Program-made: the position numbers and the translations under genes
Shown: one piece after another, positions 1 to 5,270 of the stretch
Position numbering within the stretch: position 1 is the first letter of the stretch
Layout: the number at the start of each line of letters is the position of its first letter
The notes under the pieces: generated by a model
What the model was told of the DNA's origin: nothing
Database searches by the model: none
The model's input: only the letters and a program-made list of their open reading frames with translations
Assembly (NCBI GenBank): GCA_030603465.1
Contig: JAUVXT010000162.1
Coordinates: 1 to 6,002 of the forward strand
Length of the DNA stretch: 6,002 nt
DNA from: Deltaproteobacteria bacterium
GTDB taxonomy: Bacteria > Desulfobacterota > Syntrophia > Syntrophales > UBA2210
Direction of reading: 5' to 3'

Positions 1-1
1 G

Positions 2-742
2 GGCGGGGGGAAACCGGTTGTCCTGGTCGGAAAAGGAATTACCTTCGACAGTGGAGGTATCTCCATAAAACCATCCGCAAAAATGGAAGAAATGAAGTCC
101 GATATGGCGGGTGGCGCGGCGGTTATTGCCACGATGAAGGCCGTGGCAGGCCTGAAACTTCCAGTAAATGTGGTCGGTATTATCCCCGCAACAGAGAACC
201 TCCCCGGAGGAAAGGCATTAAAACCGGGAGATATACTGAGATCAATGTCGGGGCAGACAGTGGAAGTAATCAATACCGATGCCGAAGGACGCCTGATTCT
301 TGCCGATGCCATGACATACGCGCATAAGTTTAAACCCGCGGCAATAATAGATATCGCCACCCTTACCGGTTCATGCGTTATCGCCCTTGGTGACAACATT
401 ATCGGTATGATGGGAACCGATGAAGCTCTGAAAAATTCATTGAAAGATGCCTCTGAAAAGATGGGAGAACAGGTCTGGGAACTCCCCCTATGGCATGAAT
501 ACGAGGAGATGATAAAGAGCGACGCGGCGGATATGAAAAATGTGGGCAACCGCGCGGCCGGAACCATTACGGCAGCGCTTTTTCTAAAGAAATTCGCCGG
601 AGATTATCCCTGGTGTCACCTTGACATTGCGGGCCCTGCCCTCCTTGCAAAGGAAAAACCCTATATCCCGAAAGGCGCGTCCGGAGTCGGAGTCAGGCTC
701 TTTGTGCAATTCCTGAAGGAGTGGTCACAAAAAAACCAATGA
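2..742 (+). CDS. pepA: Leucyl aminopeptidase (M17 family), 5'-truncated by window
   Basis: Cytosolic metallo-exopeptidase that removes N-terminal residues from peptides using two divalent metal ions. The open frame runs from base 2 with no start in the window, leaving 246 residues, essentially the whole C-terminal catalytic domain; the N-terminal domain lies off the left edge. Numbering from the first visible codon, the metal ligands known from E. coli PepA can be matched: Lys11 and Asp16 in VGKGITFDSGG, Asp34 in MKSDMAGG, and Asp93 and Glu95 in NTDAEGR. The catalytic Lys23 and Arg97 are also present, and the spacings agree with K270, D275, K282, D293, D352, E354 and R356 of the E. coli enzyme, so it should be active. 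The stop overlaps the ATG of the next ATPase gene, so peptide hydrolysis and peptide uptake are probably co-expressed. The family call is secure; the natural substrate range is not visible. Confidence 0.96.
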   Translation, partial: GGGKPVVLVGKGITFDSGGISIKPSAKMEEMKSDMAGGAAVIATMKAVAGLKLPVNVVGIIPATENLPGGKALKPGDILRSMSGQTVEVINTDAEGRLILADAMTYAHKFKPAAIIDIATLTGSCVIALGDNIIGMMGTDEALKNSLKDASEKMGEQVWELPLWHEYEEMIKSDAADMKNVGNRAAGTITAALFLKKFAGDYPWCHLDIAGPALLAKEKPYIPKGASGVGVRLFVQFLKEWSQKNQ

Positions 743-1713
743 AAAAGATTCTTGAAGTGATCAACCTGAAAACCTTTTTTGAAACGAGAAACGGCACAGT
801 GAAGGCCGTAGACGGTGTGGATCTTTCCGTTTATAAGGGTGATACCCTCGGCATTGTCGGCGAATCGGGCTGCGGGAAAACGGTACTTTCGCTTTCTATC
901 ATGAGATTGATACCCACCCCTCCCGGAAGGATCGTTGCCGGAGAAATTGTATTTAACGGGACCAATCTTCTCTCTCTCGATGACGACAAAATGCGCAATC
1001 TCAGGGGGAAAGAGATCTCCATGATTTTTCAGGAACCGATGAATTCTCTCAACCCGGTACTGAAAGTGGGTGATCAGCTATCGGAGGTGGCAAGACTTCA
1101 TCTCGGTCTTTCCAGACACGACGCCATGGACCATTCTCTGGAAATGCTCCGTCTGGTGGGAATGCCTTCTCCCGAAGAAAGATTGAAAGATTACCCCCAT
1201 CAGATGAGTGGTGGCATGCGCCAGCGAGTCATGATAGCAATGGCGCTTGCCTGCAAACCGAAGCTCATGCTTGCAGACGAACCCACAACGGCCCTGGATG
1301 TAACGATACAGTCCCAGATTCTCGACCTGATGAACAACTTAAAAAGCGAAGTCGGCACTTCTGTAATTCTCATTACCCACGACCTGGGTGTCATTAGAGA
1401 AGCGGCGCAACGCACCGCTGTCATGTATGCCGGAAAGGTTATGGAATACTGCGGTGTAAGCGATCTCTTTTCAAAACCCCTTCATCCCTACACGGAGGGG
1501 TTGATGGAATCCACACCGGAATTCGGCAGGATACCCGAAAAGGACGAGCGTCTCAGGGTGATCCCCGGTTCGGTTCCAAATCTCTATGAACTGCCGGCCG
1601 GGTGCAGTTTTCAGGAAAGATGTCCCTACGTGATGGACATATGCAGGGAAGAGGAACCTGAAATCAGAGAACAATCATCAGAACATCAGGTAAGATGCTG
1701 GAAGTACGTTTAA
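739..1713 (+). CDS. oppD: Oligopeptide/dipeptide ABC transporter ATP-binding protein (OppD/DppD type)
   Basis: Cytoplasmic ATPase subunit of a peptide importer, expected to pair with the following ATPase beneath two permease subunits. With the ATG at 739 it has 324 residues, normal for the family. Motifs in order: Walker A GESGCGKT (41-48), Q-loop Gln98 in FQEP, signature SGGMRQ (157-162), Walker B LMLADE (176-181), D-loop ALD, and switch His214 in ITHD. The C-terminal oligopeptide-transporter extension carries four cysteines at 289, 295, 302 and 320. ATG 739 is chosen because it makes an ATGA overlap with the pepA stop. An in-frame GTG at 721 would add six residues, but the only purine-rich site, GAAGGAG (715-721), overlaps that GTG. 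The same site is 17 nt from ATG 739, too far for a normal SD, so coupling from pepA translation is likely. Opp cannot be told from Dpp by sequence alone. Confidence 0.93.
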   Translation: MKKILEVINLKTFFETRNGTVKAVDGVDLSVYKGDTLGIVGESGCGKTVLSLSIMRLIPTPPGRIVAGEIVFNGTNLLSLDDDKMRNLRGKEISMIFQEPMNSLNPVLKVGDQLSEVARLHLGLSRHDAMDHSLEMLRLVGMPSPEERLKDYPHQMSGGMRQRVMIAMALACKPKLMLADEPTTALDVTIQSQILDLMNNLKSEVGTSVILITHDLGVIREAAQRTAVMYAGKVMEYCGVSDLFSKPLHPYTEGLMESTPEFGRIPEKDERLRVIPGSVPNLYELPAGCSFQERCPYVMDICREEEPEIREQSSEHQVRCWKYV

Positions 1714-1770
1714 TTACCGAAGTTTGACATTTAATTTCCAACAAAACATGGAAGACTACAGTCTAACATC

Positions 1771-2739
1771 ATGAATTCTACGTTACTGGATATTAAAAAT
1801 CTAAAGAAACATTTCCCCGTACGAGGCGGATTACTCTCCGGGAAGCGTGGCATCGTCAGGGCCGTGGATGGCGTAAACCTGAATATATACAGGGGAGAAA
1901 CCCTCGGACTGGTGGGCGAAAGCGGTTGCGGAAAGACAACGCTAGGCAGATTAATTACCAAGCTGGAAGATCCGACAGAGGGAAAGATCATTTTTGACGG
2001 AAACGATATCCTCGATTATTCGGGACCGAAACTGAAGGAATTCAGGAAAAAAGTGCAGCTGATATTTCAGGACCCTTACACGTCTCTCAATCCGAGAAAG
2101 AGCGCCGGCGCCATTGTCGGTGAACCCCTTTATGTTCATAATATGGCAAATGAAAATGGAAGGAAGGAACAGATAGCGGAACTGATGGCTGTCGTAGGTC
2201 TGAGCAGGGAGCAGATGGAACGATATCCTCACGAATTCAGCGGCGGACAGCGACAGCGTATAGGAATTGCGCGGGCGCTCGCACTGAAGCCGGAATTTGT
2301 CGTGGCCGATGAACCTGTATCGGCGCTCGATGTCTCAATACAGGCCCAGATTTTGAACCTTCTAAAGGATCTTCAGAGAGATTTTAATCTGACCTACCTC
2401 TTTATCAGTCATGATCTAAGTGTAATAGGCCATATGAGTGACAGGATAGCCGTCATGTACCTGGGTAAACTTGTGGAGCTTGCCGAAAGCAGAAAAATCT
2501 TCGAAAATCCCATGCACCCATATACAGAAGTGCTCCTCTCCGCCGTTCCTGTTAAAGAATCAGGCGCCGGGACAAAAAGAATTATCCCCACAGGTGACAT
2601 CCCCAGCCCGATCAATCCCCCTGCCGGATGTTTTTTCCACCCGAGGTGCCGGTACAAGATGGACGTTTGTGAAAAAATCGAACCGGAGCTTGCCGCGAAG
2701 AGCGATAATCACTCCGTGGCATGCCATCTGAAGAAATAA
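1771..2739 (+). CDS. oppF: Oligopeptide/dipeptide ABC transporter ATP-binding protein (OppF/DppF type)
   Basis: Second ATPase of the peptide importer, acting in the cytoplasm as a heterodimer with the preceding ATPase. It has 322 residues. Motifs: Walker A GESGCGKT (49-56), Q-loop Gln100 in FQDP, canonical signature SGGQRQ (157-162), Walker B FVVADE (176-181), SALD D-loop (184-187), and His214 in ISHD. The C-terminal extension contains HPYTEVLLSAVP (249-260), typical of this subfamily, and four cysteines at 287, 293, 300 and 318. The N-terminus, LLDIKNLKKHFPVRGG, is the usual OppF/DppF beginning and supports ATG 1771. Ribosome binding is weak: the nearest purine run, GGAAG (1750-1754), is 16 nt upstream. 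The 57-nt gap after oppD has no clear terminator or complete promoter, so one transcript from pepA onward is likely. No permease gene follows, which departs from the common oppABCDF order. Confidence 0.93.
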   Translation: MNSTLLDIKNLKKHFPVRGGLLSGKRGIVRAVDGVNLNIYRGETLGLVGESGCGKTTLGRLITKLEDPTEGKIIFDGNDILDYSGPKLKEFRKKVQLIFQDPYTSLNPRKSAGAIVGEPLYVHNMANENGRKEQIAELMAVVGLSREQMERYPHEFSGGQRQRIGIARALALKPEFVVADEPVSALDVSIQAQILNLLKDLQRDFNLTYLFISHDLSVIGHMSDRIAVMYLGKLVELAESRKIFENPMHPYTEVLLSAVPVKESGAGTKRIIPTGDIPSPINPPAGCFFHPRCRYKMDVCEKIEPELAAKSDNHSVACHLKK

Positions 2740-2744
2740 ATTAT

Positions 2745-2750
2745 AAGGGG
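2745..2750 (+). promoter_or_regulatory. Ribosome binding site deciding the cutA start
   Basis: AAGGGG lies 9 nt before ATG 2760. It sits in the 20-nt gap between the oppF stop and that ATG, which argues for starting CutA at 2760 rather than at the in-frame ATG at 2721, which lies inside oppF and would add 13 residues not typical of the family. Confidence 0.7.
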
Positions 2751-2759
2751 ACCATTCTC

Positions 2760-3080
2760 ATGGAAGACTTTGTAATAATCTTTACGACGACGGACTCAAA
2801 GGAAGACGCCAAAAGGATCGCCAGACATCTGGTGGAAAAAAGACTGGCCGGATGTGTCCAGATTACCGGCCCTATCCAGAGTACCTACCGATGGGAAGAC
2901 AGCATTGAAAGCGGCGAAGAGTGGCTCTGTTCCATAAAGTCCGAAAAGGGCCTTTTCGAAGACGTGGAAAGCGCGATAAAGGAAATCCATCCCTATGATG
3001 TTCCTGAAATCGTTGCTCTACCGATTGTAGCGGGAAGTGATGACTATCTCACCTGGTTAAAAGACCAGTTGCAATCGTAG
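2760..3080 (+). CDS. cutA: Divalent-cation tolerance protein CutA (CutA1 family)
   Basis: Small PII-like protein that forms stable trimers. It was named for copper/divalent cation tolerance in E. coli, but its biochemical role in most bacteria is unsettled. With the start at 2760 it is 106 residues, the normal full length. Family landmarks are the first strand and turn VIIFTTTDSKEDA (5-17), the helix followed by EKRLAGCVQI (26-35), the central STYRWEDSIESGEEW (41-55), SIKS (58-61), and the conserved HPYDVPEIVALPI (77-89). A near-consensus ribosome binding site precedes the start. It follows oppF by 20 nt on the same strand and is likely the last gene of the pepA-oppD-oppF transcript, though no functional link to peptide uptake is evident. 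No terminator hairpin is obvious after it. Confidence 0.95.
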   Translation: MEDFVIIFTTTDSKEDAKRIARHLVEKRLAGCVQITGPIQSTYRWEDSIESGEEWLCSIKSEKGLFEDVESAIKEIHPYDVPEIVALPIVAGSDDYLTWLKDQLQS

Positions 3081-3140
3081 CATCTATTCATGAAAATATT
3101 TGCCGCCGCCAGAATTTTTCTGTTAATACGCAAATAATCC

Positions 3141-3169
3141 TTGACGAAAAGGGCTCAAAAGAATAGAAA
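3141..3169 (+). promoter_or_regulatory. Candidate sigma70 promoter for the tRNA operon
   Basis: TTGACG (3141-3146) and TAGAAA (3164-3169) are separated by 17 nt. Transcription would begin near 3176, giving about 40 nt of 5' leader for RNase P to remove before tRNA-Arg. The -10 matches only four of six consensus bases. A better-scoring pair lies downstream at 3186-3214 but is awkwardly placed. Inferred from sequence only. Confidence 0.35.
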
Positions 3170-3185
3170 TTGATGCAGTTTTCCT

Positions 3186-3214
3186 TTGACAAAGGGAGAT
3201 AATTTTACTATAAG
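3186..3214 (+). promoter_or_regulatory. Strong sigma70-like hexamer pair abutting tRNA-Arg
   Basis: TTGACA (3186-3191), a 17-nt spacer and TATAAG (3209-3214) form a near-consensus promoter. The -10 ends only 2 nt before the first tRNA base (3217), so a normal start point (about 3219-3223) would fall inside the tRNA and remove part of its 5' acceptor strand. Either the start point is unusual or another promoter drives the tRNA. Confidence 0.35.
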
Positions 3215-3216
3215 TT

Positions 3217-3293
3217 GCGCCCGTAGCTCAGCTGGATAGAGTCGCAGACTTCGAATCTGTTGGTCGTAGGTTCGAATCCTACCGGGCGTGCCA
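3217..3293 (+). tRNA. tRNA-Arg (anticodon UCG)
   Basis: A complete 77-nt cloverleaf with encoded CCA. The acceptor stem is 3217-3223 with 3283-3289, seven pairs including an end G-U at position 1-72. The D stem is GCTC (3226-3229) with GAGT (3239-3242), the anticodon stem is 3244-3248 with 3256-3260, and the T stem is 3266-3270 with 3278-3282 around TTCGAAT. Loop CTTCGAA gives anticodon TCG (3251-3253), which reads CGA. The D loop AGCTGGATA has adenosine at position 20, an arginine identity element in E. coli, and the discriminator is G3290. It is followed 28 nt later by tRNA-Lys, probably on the same transcript. Confidence 0.96.
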
Positions 3294-3321
3294 AAAAATT
3301 AAGTTCAAAAAAGACATATAG

Positions 3322-3397
3322 GGGCCGCTAGCTCAGCTGGTAGAGCAACTGACTCTTAATCAGTAGGTTCGGGGTTCGACTCCCCGGCGGCTCACCA
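3322..3397 (+). tRNA. tRNA-Lys (anticodon CUU)
   Basis: A complete 76-nt cloverleaf with encoded CCA (3395-3397). The acceptor stem is 3322-3328 with 3387-3393, with one G-U pair. The D stem is GCTC/GAGC (3331-3334, 3343-3346), the anticodon stem is 3348-3352 with 3360-3364, and the T stem is CGGGG/CCCCG (3370-3374, 3382-3386). Loop CTCTTAA gives anticodon CTT (3355-3357), reading AAG. The discriminator is A3394. The gene ends just before a terminator and marks the change from core-like to AT-rich sequence, so its 3' end is a plausible integration site, though no second copy of that end is seen in the window. Confidence 0.96.
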
Positions 3398-3403
3398 TAA
3401 ACA

Positions 3404-3446
3404 AAAAAGCCACTTGGATGGATTATCTGAGTGGCTTTTTGTTTTT
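3404..3446. terminator. Bidirectional intrinsic terminator between tRNA and toxin-antitoxin operons
   Basis: An 11-bp perfect stem (3404-3414, AAAAAGCCACT, with 3430-3440, AGTGGCTTTTT) encloses a 15-nt loop. On the plus strand the stem runs into TTTTTGTTTTT and ends the tRNA-Arg/Lys transcript. On the minus strand the same hairpin is followed by TTTTTTGTTT (complement of 3408-3399), so it can also end the convergent operon arriving from the right, whose last gene stops at 3590. Confidence 0.88.
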
Positions 3447-3589
3447 CGGACAAACATGCCTCTCGTCATCTGAGATTTGCACACAATTGTCTTTTGTTAC
3501 GTACGGCGGCAAGCTGGTTACACTTTTTGATTTGACGGATACATGGAAAGAAGTTCCCAGATTTAAGGCTAAGACTAAATGGAAGTGTA

Positions 3590-4006
3590 TTATATTTTCA
3601 AAAGATCTTTTTGCATAAGATAATAACCATTCCCAGATGTTGAGTATGATAACGCAGCGAATTTTCTTAAGATATCGTCCATTTTCTTGTTTTGTTCAAA
3701 TCTGTTCCCAAGTTCATTTGATAAATATTCAAGACTGTTTGTTTGTTCATCGGTTATGGTGACAACCGTGTCCCCTCGTTTTATGGCGGCAATCCTTTGC
3801 TGAAACGCAATATGAGTGTCATTAACAATGTGGTGAATGTATAGAATATCCGGATCATATTCTAAATTGAGCACTCTTAACAACTCAGCAGGAATTGCGC
3901 TGAAATAAAAAATCTTCTTTTCGATTTCAGCACTTTCCTTCATCTTACTAACAACAAATTTAATCTCGCTTACTATGATATCTTTGAGTGTCTTGCTTAG
4001 TTTCAT
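3590..4006 (-). CDS. Unrecognised 138-aa protein, third gene of toxin-antitoxin operon
   Basis: I do not recognise the family. The protein is soluble in character, with no signal peptide, membrane segment or cysteine. It appears to begin with an amphipathic, lysine-rich helix (1-25). A hydrophobic strand KKIFYFSAIP (30-39), mixed residues around DILYIHHIVNDTHIAFQQRI (53-72) and a short strand DTVVTIT (79-85) follow. The C-terminal part is mostly helical (87-119) and ends SGNGYYLMQKDLLKI. The start is well supported: AGGAGA (complement of 4012-4017) lies 5 nt before the ATG. The gene begins 14 nt after the antitoxin stop, so it is translated from the same message and is last in the operon. Position suggests an accessory of the toxin-antitoxin pair, such as a chaperone or regulator, or a cargo gene. 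The layout recalls TAC systems, but the N-terminal helix does not resemble the beta-rich start of SecB-like chaperones. AT-rich compared with the genes left of the tRNAs. Confidence 0.8.
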   Translation of the reverse strand: MKLSKTLKDIIVSEIKFVVSKMKESAEIEKKIFYFSAIPAELLRVLNLEYDPDILYIHHIVNDTHIAFQQRIAAIKRGDTVVTITDEQTNSLEYLSNELGNRFEQNKKMDDILRKFAALSYSTSGNGYYLMQKDLLKI

Positions 4007-4020
4007 GTCTTTCTCCTATA

Positions 4021-4437
4021 TTAAAAAGGATATGTTGGTTTTTGTTCTTTGTCGATTATCCAAGGATCAATTCTTGGATAATCTGCTGTATCTGATGGGA
4101 TTGACCTTTCACTCTGTATGGCTGGTGATGCTGTCGTATAGTCTACATCAAAAGTGGCACTTCCGTTTTCTTTAAATTCAATTTTTAATTCAGCTTTTAA
4201 CGCATCGGCAAGGGATAGTAATGTGCGGATCGTAAAATTAGAGTTACCATTTAGAATCTTGCTCACAGCTGCAGGAGATACTTTTAAAACCTCTGCCAAT
4301 TGCTTGCGTTTAATATTTTTGTCTTTCATTGTTTTGCATATATGTTCAGTAAGATCAAAAATTAGTCCCTCAAGACGAAAGTCGAAATCATCTTTAAATG
4401 ATTCCAAAGTTTCACTGAACCATTTTTCTGTGCTCAT
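4021..4437 (-). CDS. higA: XRE-type HTH antitoxin (HigA-like) with long C-terminal tail
   Basis: Predicted DNA-binding antitoxin and autorepressor for the preceding toxin. Of its 138 residues, 1-40 form an N-terminal segment (EKWFSETLESFKDD onward). A Cro/C1-type helix-turn-helix follows: helix RKQLAEVL (44-51), turn, and recognition helix SPAAVSKILNG (54-64). Then comes FTIRTLLSLADALKAELKIEF (68-88), the usual closing helix and strand of XRE antitoxins. Residues 90-138 are an additional polar, proline-containing tail with Trp at 115 and Tyr/Phe at its end. HigA-type proteins often stop near 100 residues, so the tail is notable. The start is supported by AGGGAG (complement of 4445-4450), 7 nt before ATG. 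The gene lies 43 nt after the toxin stop, which is the toxin-first order of higBA modules. The HTH is clear; the name higA rests on the neighbouring toxin. Confidence 0.87.
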   Translation of the reverse strand: MSTEKWFSETLESFKDDFDFRLEGLIFDLTEHICKTMKDKNIKRKQLAEVLKVSPAAVSKILNGNSNFTIRTLLSLADALKAELKIEFKENGSATFDVDYTTASPAIQSERSIPSDTADYPRIDPWIIDKEQKPTYPF

Positions 4438-4444
4438 CCTGTAT

Positions 4445-4450
4445 CTCCCT
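4445..4450 (-). promoter_or_regulatory. Ribosome binding site of the antitoxin gene
   Basis: Read on the minus strand, AGGGAG sits 7 nt before ATG 4437. It is clearly stronger than the site in front of the toxin, which would favour antitoxin over toxin synthesis from the shared message. That consequence is inference. Confidence 0.6.
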
Positions 4451-4480
4451 CTTTCTCTGCTGCTAATCTTTTATATGTAC

Positions 4481-4846
4481 TTATAATCGGCGCTCATCCT
4501 GATATTCTTTAAGCCATTTAATTGCTTTTTCTTTCTCAATTTGAAGTATCTTTTTGGTGGGTTTGGAAAATCCATGTGTAAGGATTAATGTTTTTGGTCC
4601 ACCCCAAAAGCATAAGATTCTTACGCCACCACGAGTTTTTAATTCGAAAATATTATCCCCGATGGAGCGAAATTTTTGCTCATCAAACAGAACAAGGCGA
4701 TCTGCTCTTTGCTCTAATAACTTTACTACTTGTTTCTTGGACCGAATTTCAAGGCTATTGATAAAATCACGAATTAGGCATTTTCCATTTACAACTAAAG
4801 CATACAACTTCAGTGCTTCACCAGATCGGAGTAGATCAATCGCCAT
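4481..4846 (-). CDS. higB: HigB/Gp49-family (RelE-superfamily fold) toxin
   Basis: Predicted small basic toxin. Studied HigB members cleave mRNA on the ribosome; that activity is assumed here. It has 121 residues from ATG 4846. Family landmarks are the strand and helix LYALVVNGKCLIRDFINSL (14-32), a helix of charged residues (35-50), the central strands NIFELKTRGGVRILCFW (65-81), the segment LILTHGFSKPTKKI (87-100), and the closing helix IEKEKAIKWLKEY (103-115). The GGVRIL and THGFSKPTKK blocks are the most diagnostic. It is the first gene of the operon, ahead of the XRE antitoxin. There is no other Met in the frame. The ribosome site before ATG is weak, and the first 13 residues lie ahead of where the family fold usually begins, so the TTG at 4807-4805 (Leu14) is an alternative start. 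No deletion or frameshift is seen. Confidence 0.87.
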   Translation of the reverse strand: MAIDLLRSGEALKLYALVVNGKCLIRDFINSLEIRSKKQVVKLLEQRADRLVLFDEQKFRSIGDNIFELKTRGGVRILCFWGGPKTLILTHGFSKPTKKILQIEKEKAIKWLKEYQDERRL

Positions 4847-4853
4847 TACTTAA

Positions 4854-4883
4854 CCTATAAGTTAACTTGCGGGATATTGTCAA
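4854..4883 (-). promoter_or_regulatory. Candidate promoter and operator of the toxin-antitoxin operon
   Basis: On the minus strand, consensus TTGACA (complement of 4883-4878) is followed after 18 nt by TATAGG (complement of 4859-4854). An inverted repeat, TTAAC at 4850-4854 and GTTAA at 4861-4865 with a 6-nt centre, straddles the -10 and could be where the HTH antitoxin represses its own operon. The -10 ends only 7 nt before ATG 4846, so the transcript would start at or beside the ATG. Sequence inference only. Confidence 0.45.
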
Positions 4884-5073
4884 GAAATATTTTTACACCT
4901 ATTCGAATGCTCCCCATGCCTTTCACTGTTCTACAGATAAGCCCCTTAAGCAAAAATTTTCTTTTTAATGCAGGAATATAAGGTGAAATGCCCTTATGTG
5001 TCAAGGAAAAGTGACTACTGAATATTGTACCCAATTGTGAAGCTATCATCAAATCGAAGATTTATGGATGAAG

Positions 5074-5090
5074 GGGTCTACGTTTGACCC
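5074..5090. repeat. Short inverted repeat GGGTC-N7-GACCC
   Basis: Perfect 5-bp arms at 5074-5078 and 5086-5090 surround TACGTTT. No poly-T tract follows on either strand, so it is not an intrinsic terminator. It lies between the toxin promoter and the transposase and could be a remnant of a mobile-element end or a REP-like hairpin; neither is proved by a single copy. Confidence 0.45.
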
Positions 5091-5240
5091 ATGAGCAATC
5101 TACTCCCTCTTATCTCAATATTTATTCTGATTTTTTATCCATATTCGTAATTTCTAAGCTTTCTTGAATCTTGGCTAATTAGTGCCCATCCAGAAATGCC
5201 CTTTTTCAGGAATGAAGGCTACAACCAGGCACGGCAAATC

Positions 5241-5270
5241 TGCTATTCGTTGCGATAGAAACGAATAGTA
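5241..5270. repeat. 11-bp inverted repeat (stem-loop) downstream of transposase
   Basis: Left arm 5241-5251 (TGCTATTCGTT) pairs with right arm 5260-5270 (AACGAATAGTA). There are nine perfect pairs plus a G-U and a T-A at the base, and an 8-nt loop GCGATAGA. It lies about 95 nt beyond the transposase stop. No T-run follows on the minus strand, so it is a structural or protein-binding hairpin rather than a standard terminator. Confidence 0.6.

Noticed and set aside
721..738. GTG at 721 as start of the first ATPase.
   Set aside because: The only SD-like sequence overlaps this codon, and the ATG at 739 forms the typical ATGA coupling with the pepA stop.
1724..1729. TTGACA hexamer in the gap between the two ATPase genes.
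   Set aside because: No acceptable -10 sequence lies 15-19 nt downstream, so it is not a supported internal promoter.
3418..3618. Plus-strand open frame of 66 codons beginning inside the terminator, with a protein-like stretch around GGKLVTLFDLTDTWKEVPRF.
   Set aside because: It starts in the terminator loop, has no ribosome site, matches no family I know and ends inside the oppositely oriented third operon gene. A decayed gene fragment is possible but unsupported.
3590..4006. Reading the third operon gene as a SecB-like chaperone.
   Set aside because: Length is compatible, but the lysine-rich N-terminal helix and overall pattern do not resemble SecB; only the gene order suggests it.
4432..4501. 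Ten-base direct repeat GCTCATCCTG at 4432-4441 and 4492-4501, one copy covering the antitoxin start and one in the toxin C-terminal codons.
   Set aside because: Short, without extended flanking identity, and in different reading frames; probably chance.
4855..5052. Minus-strand 65-codon frame ending 8 nt before the toxin start.
   Set aside because: No ribosome site at its start, no recognisable motif, and it covers the probable toxin promoter.
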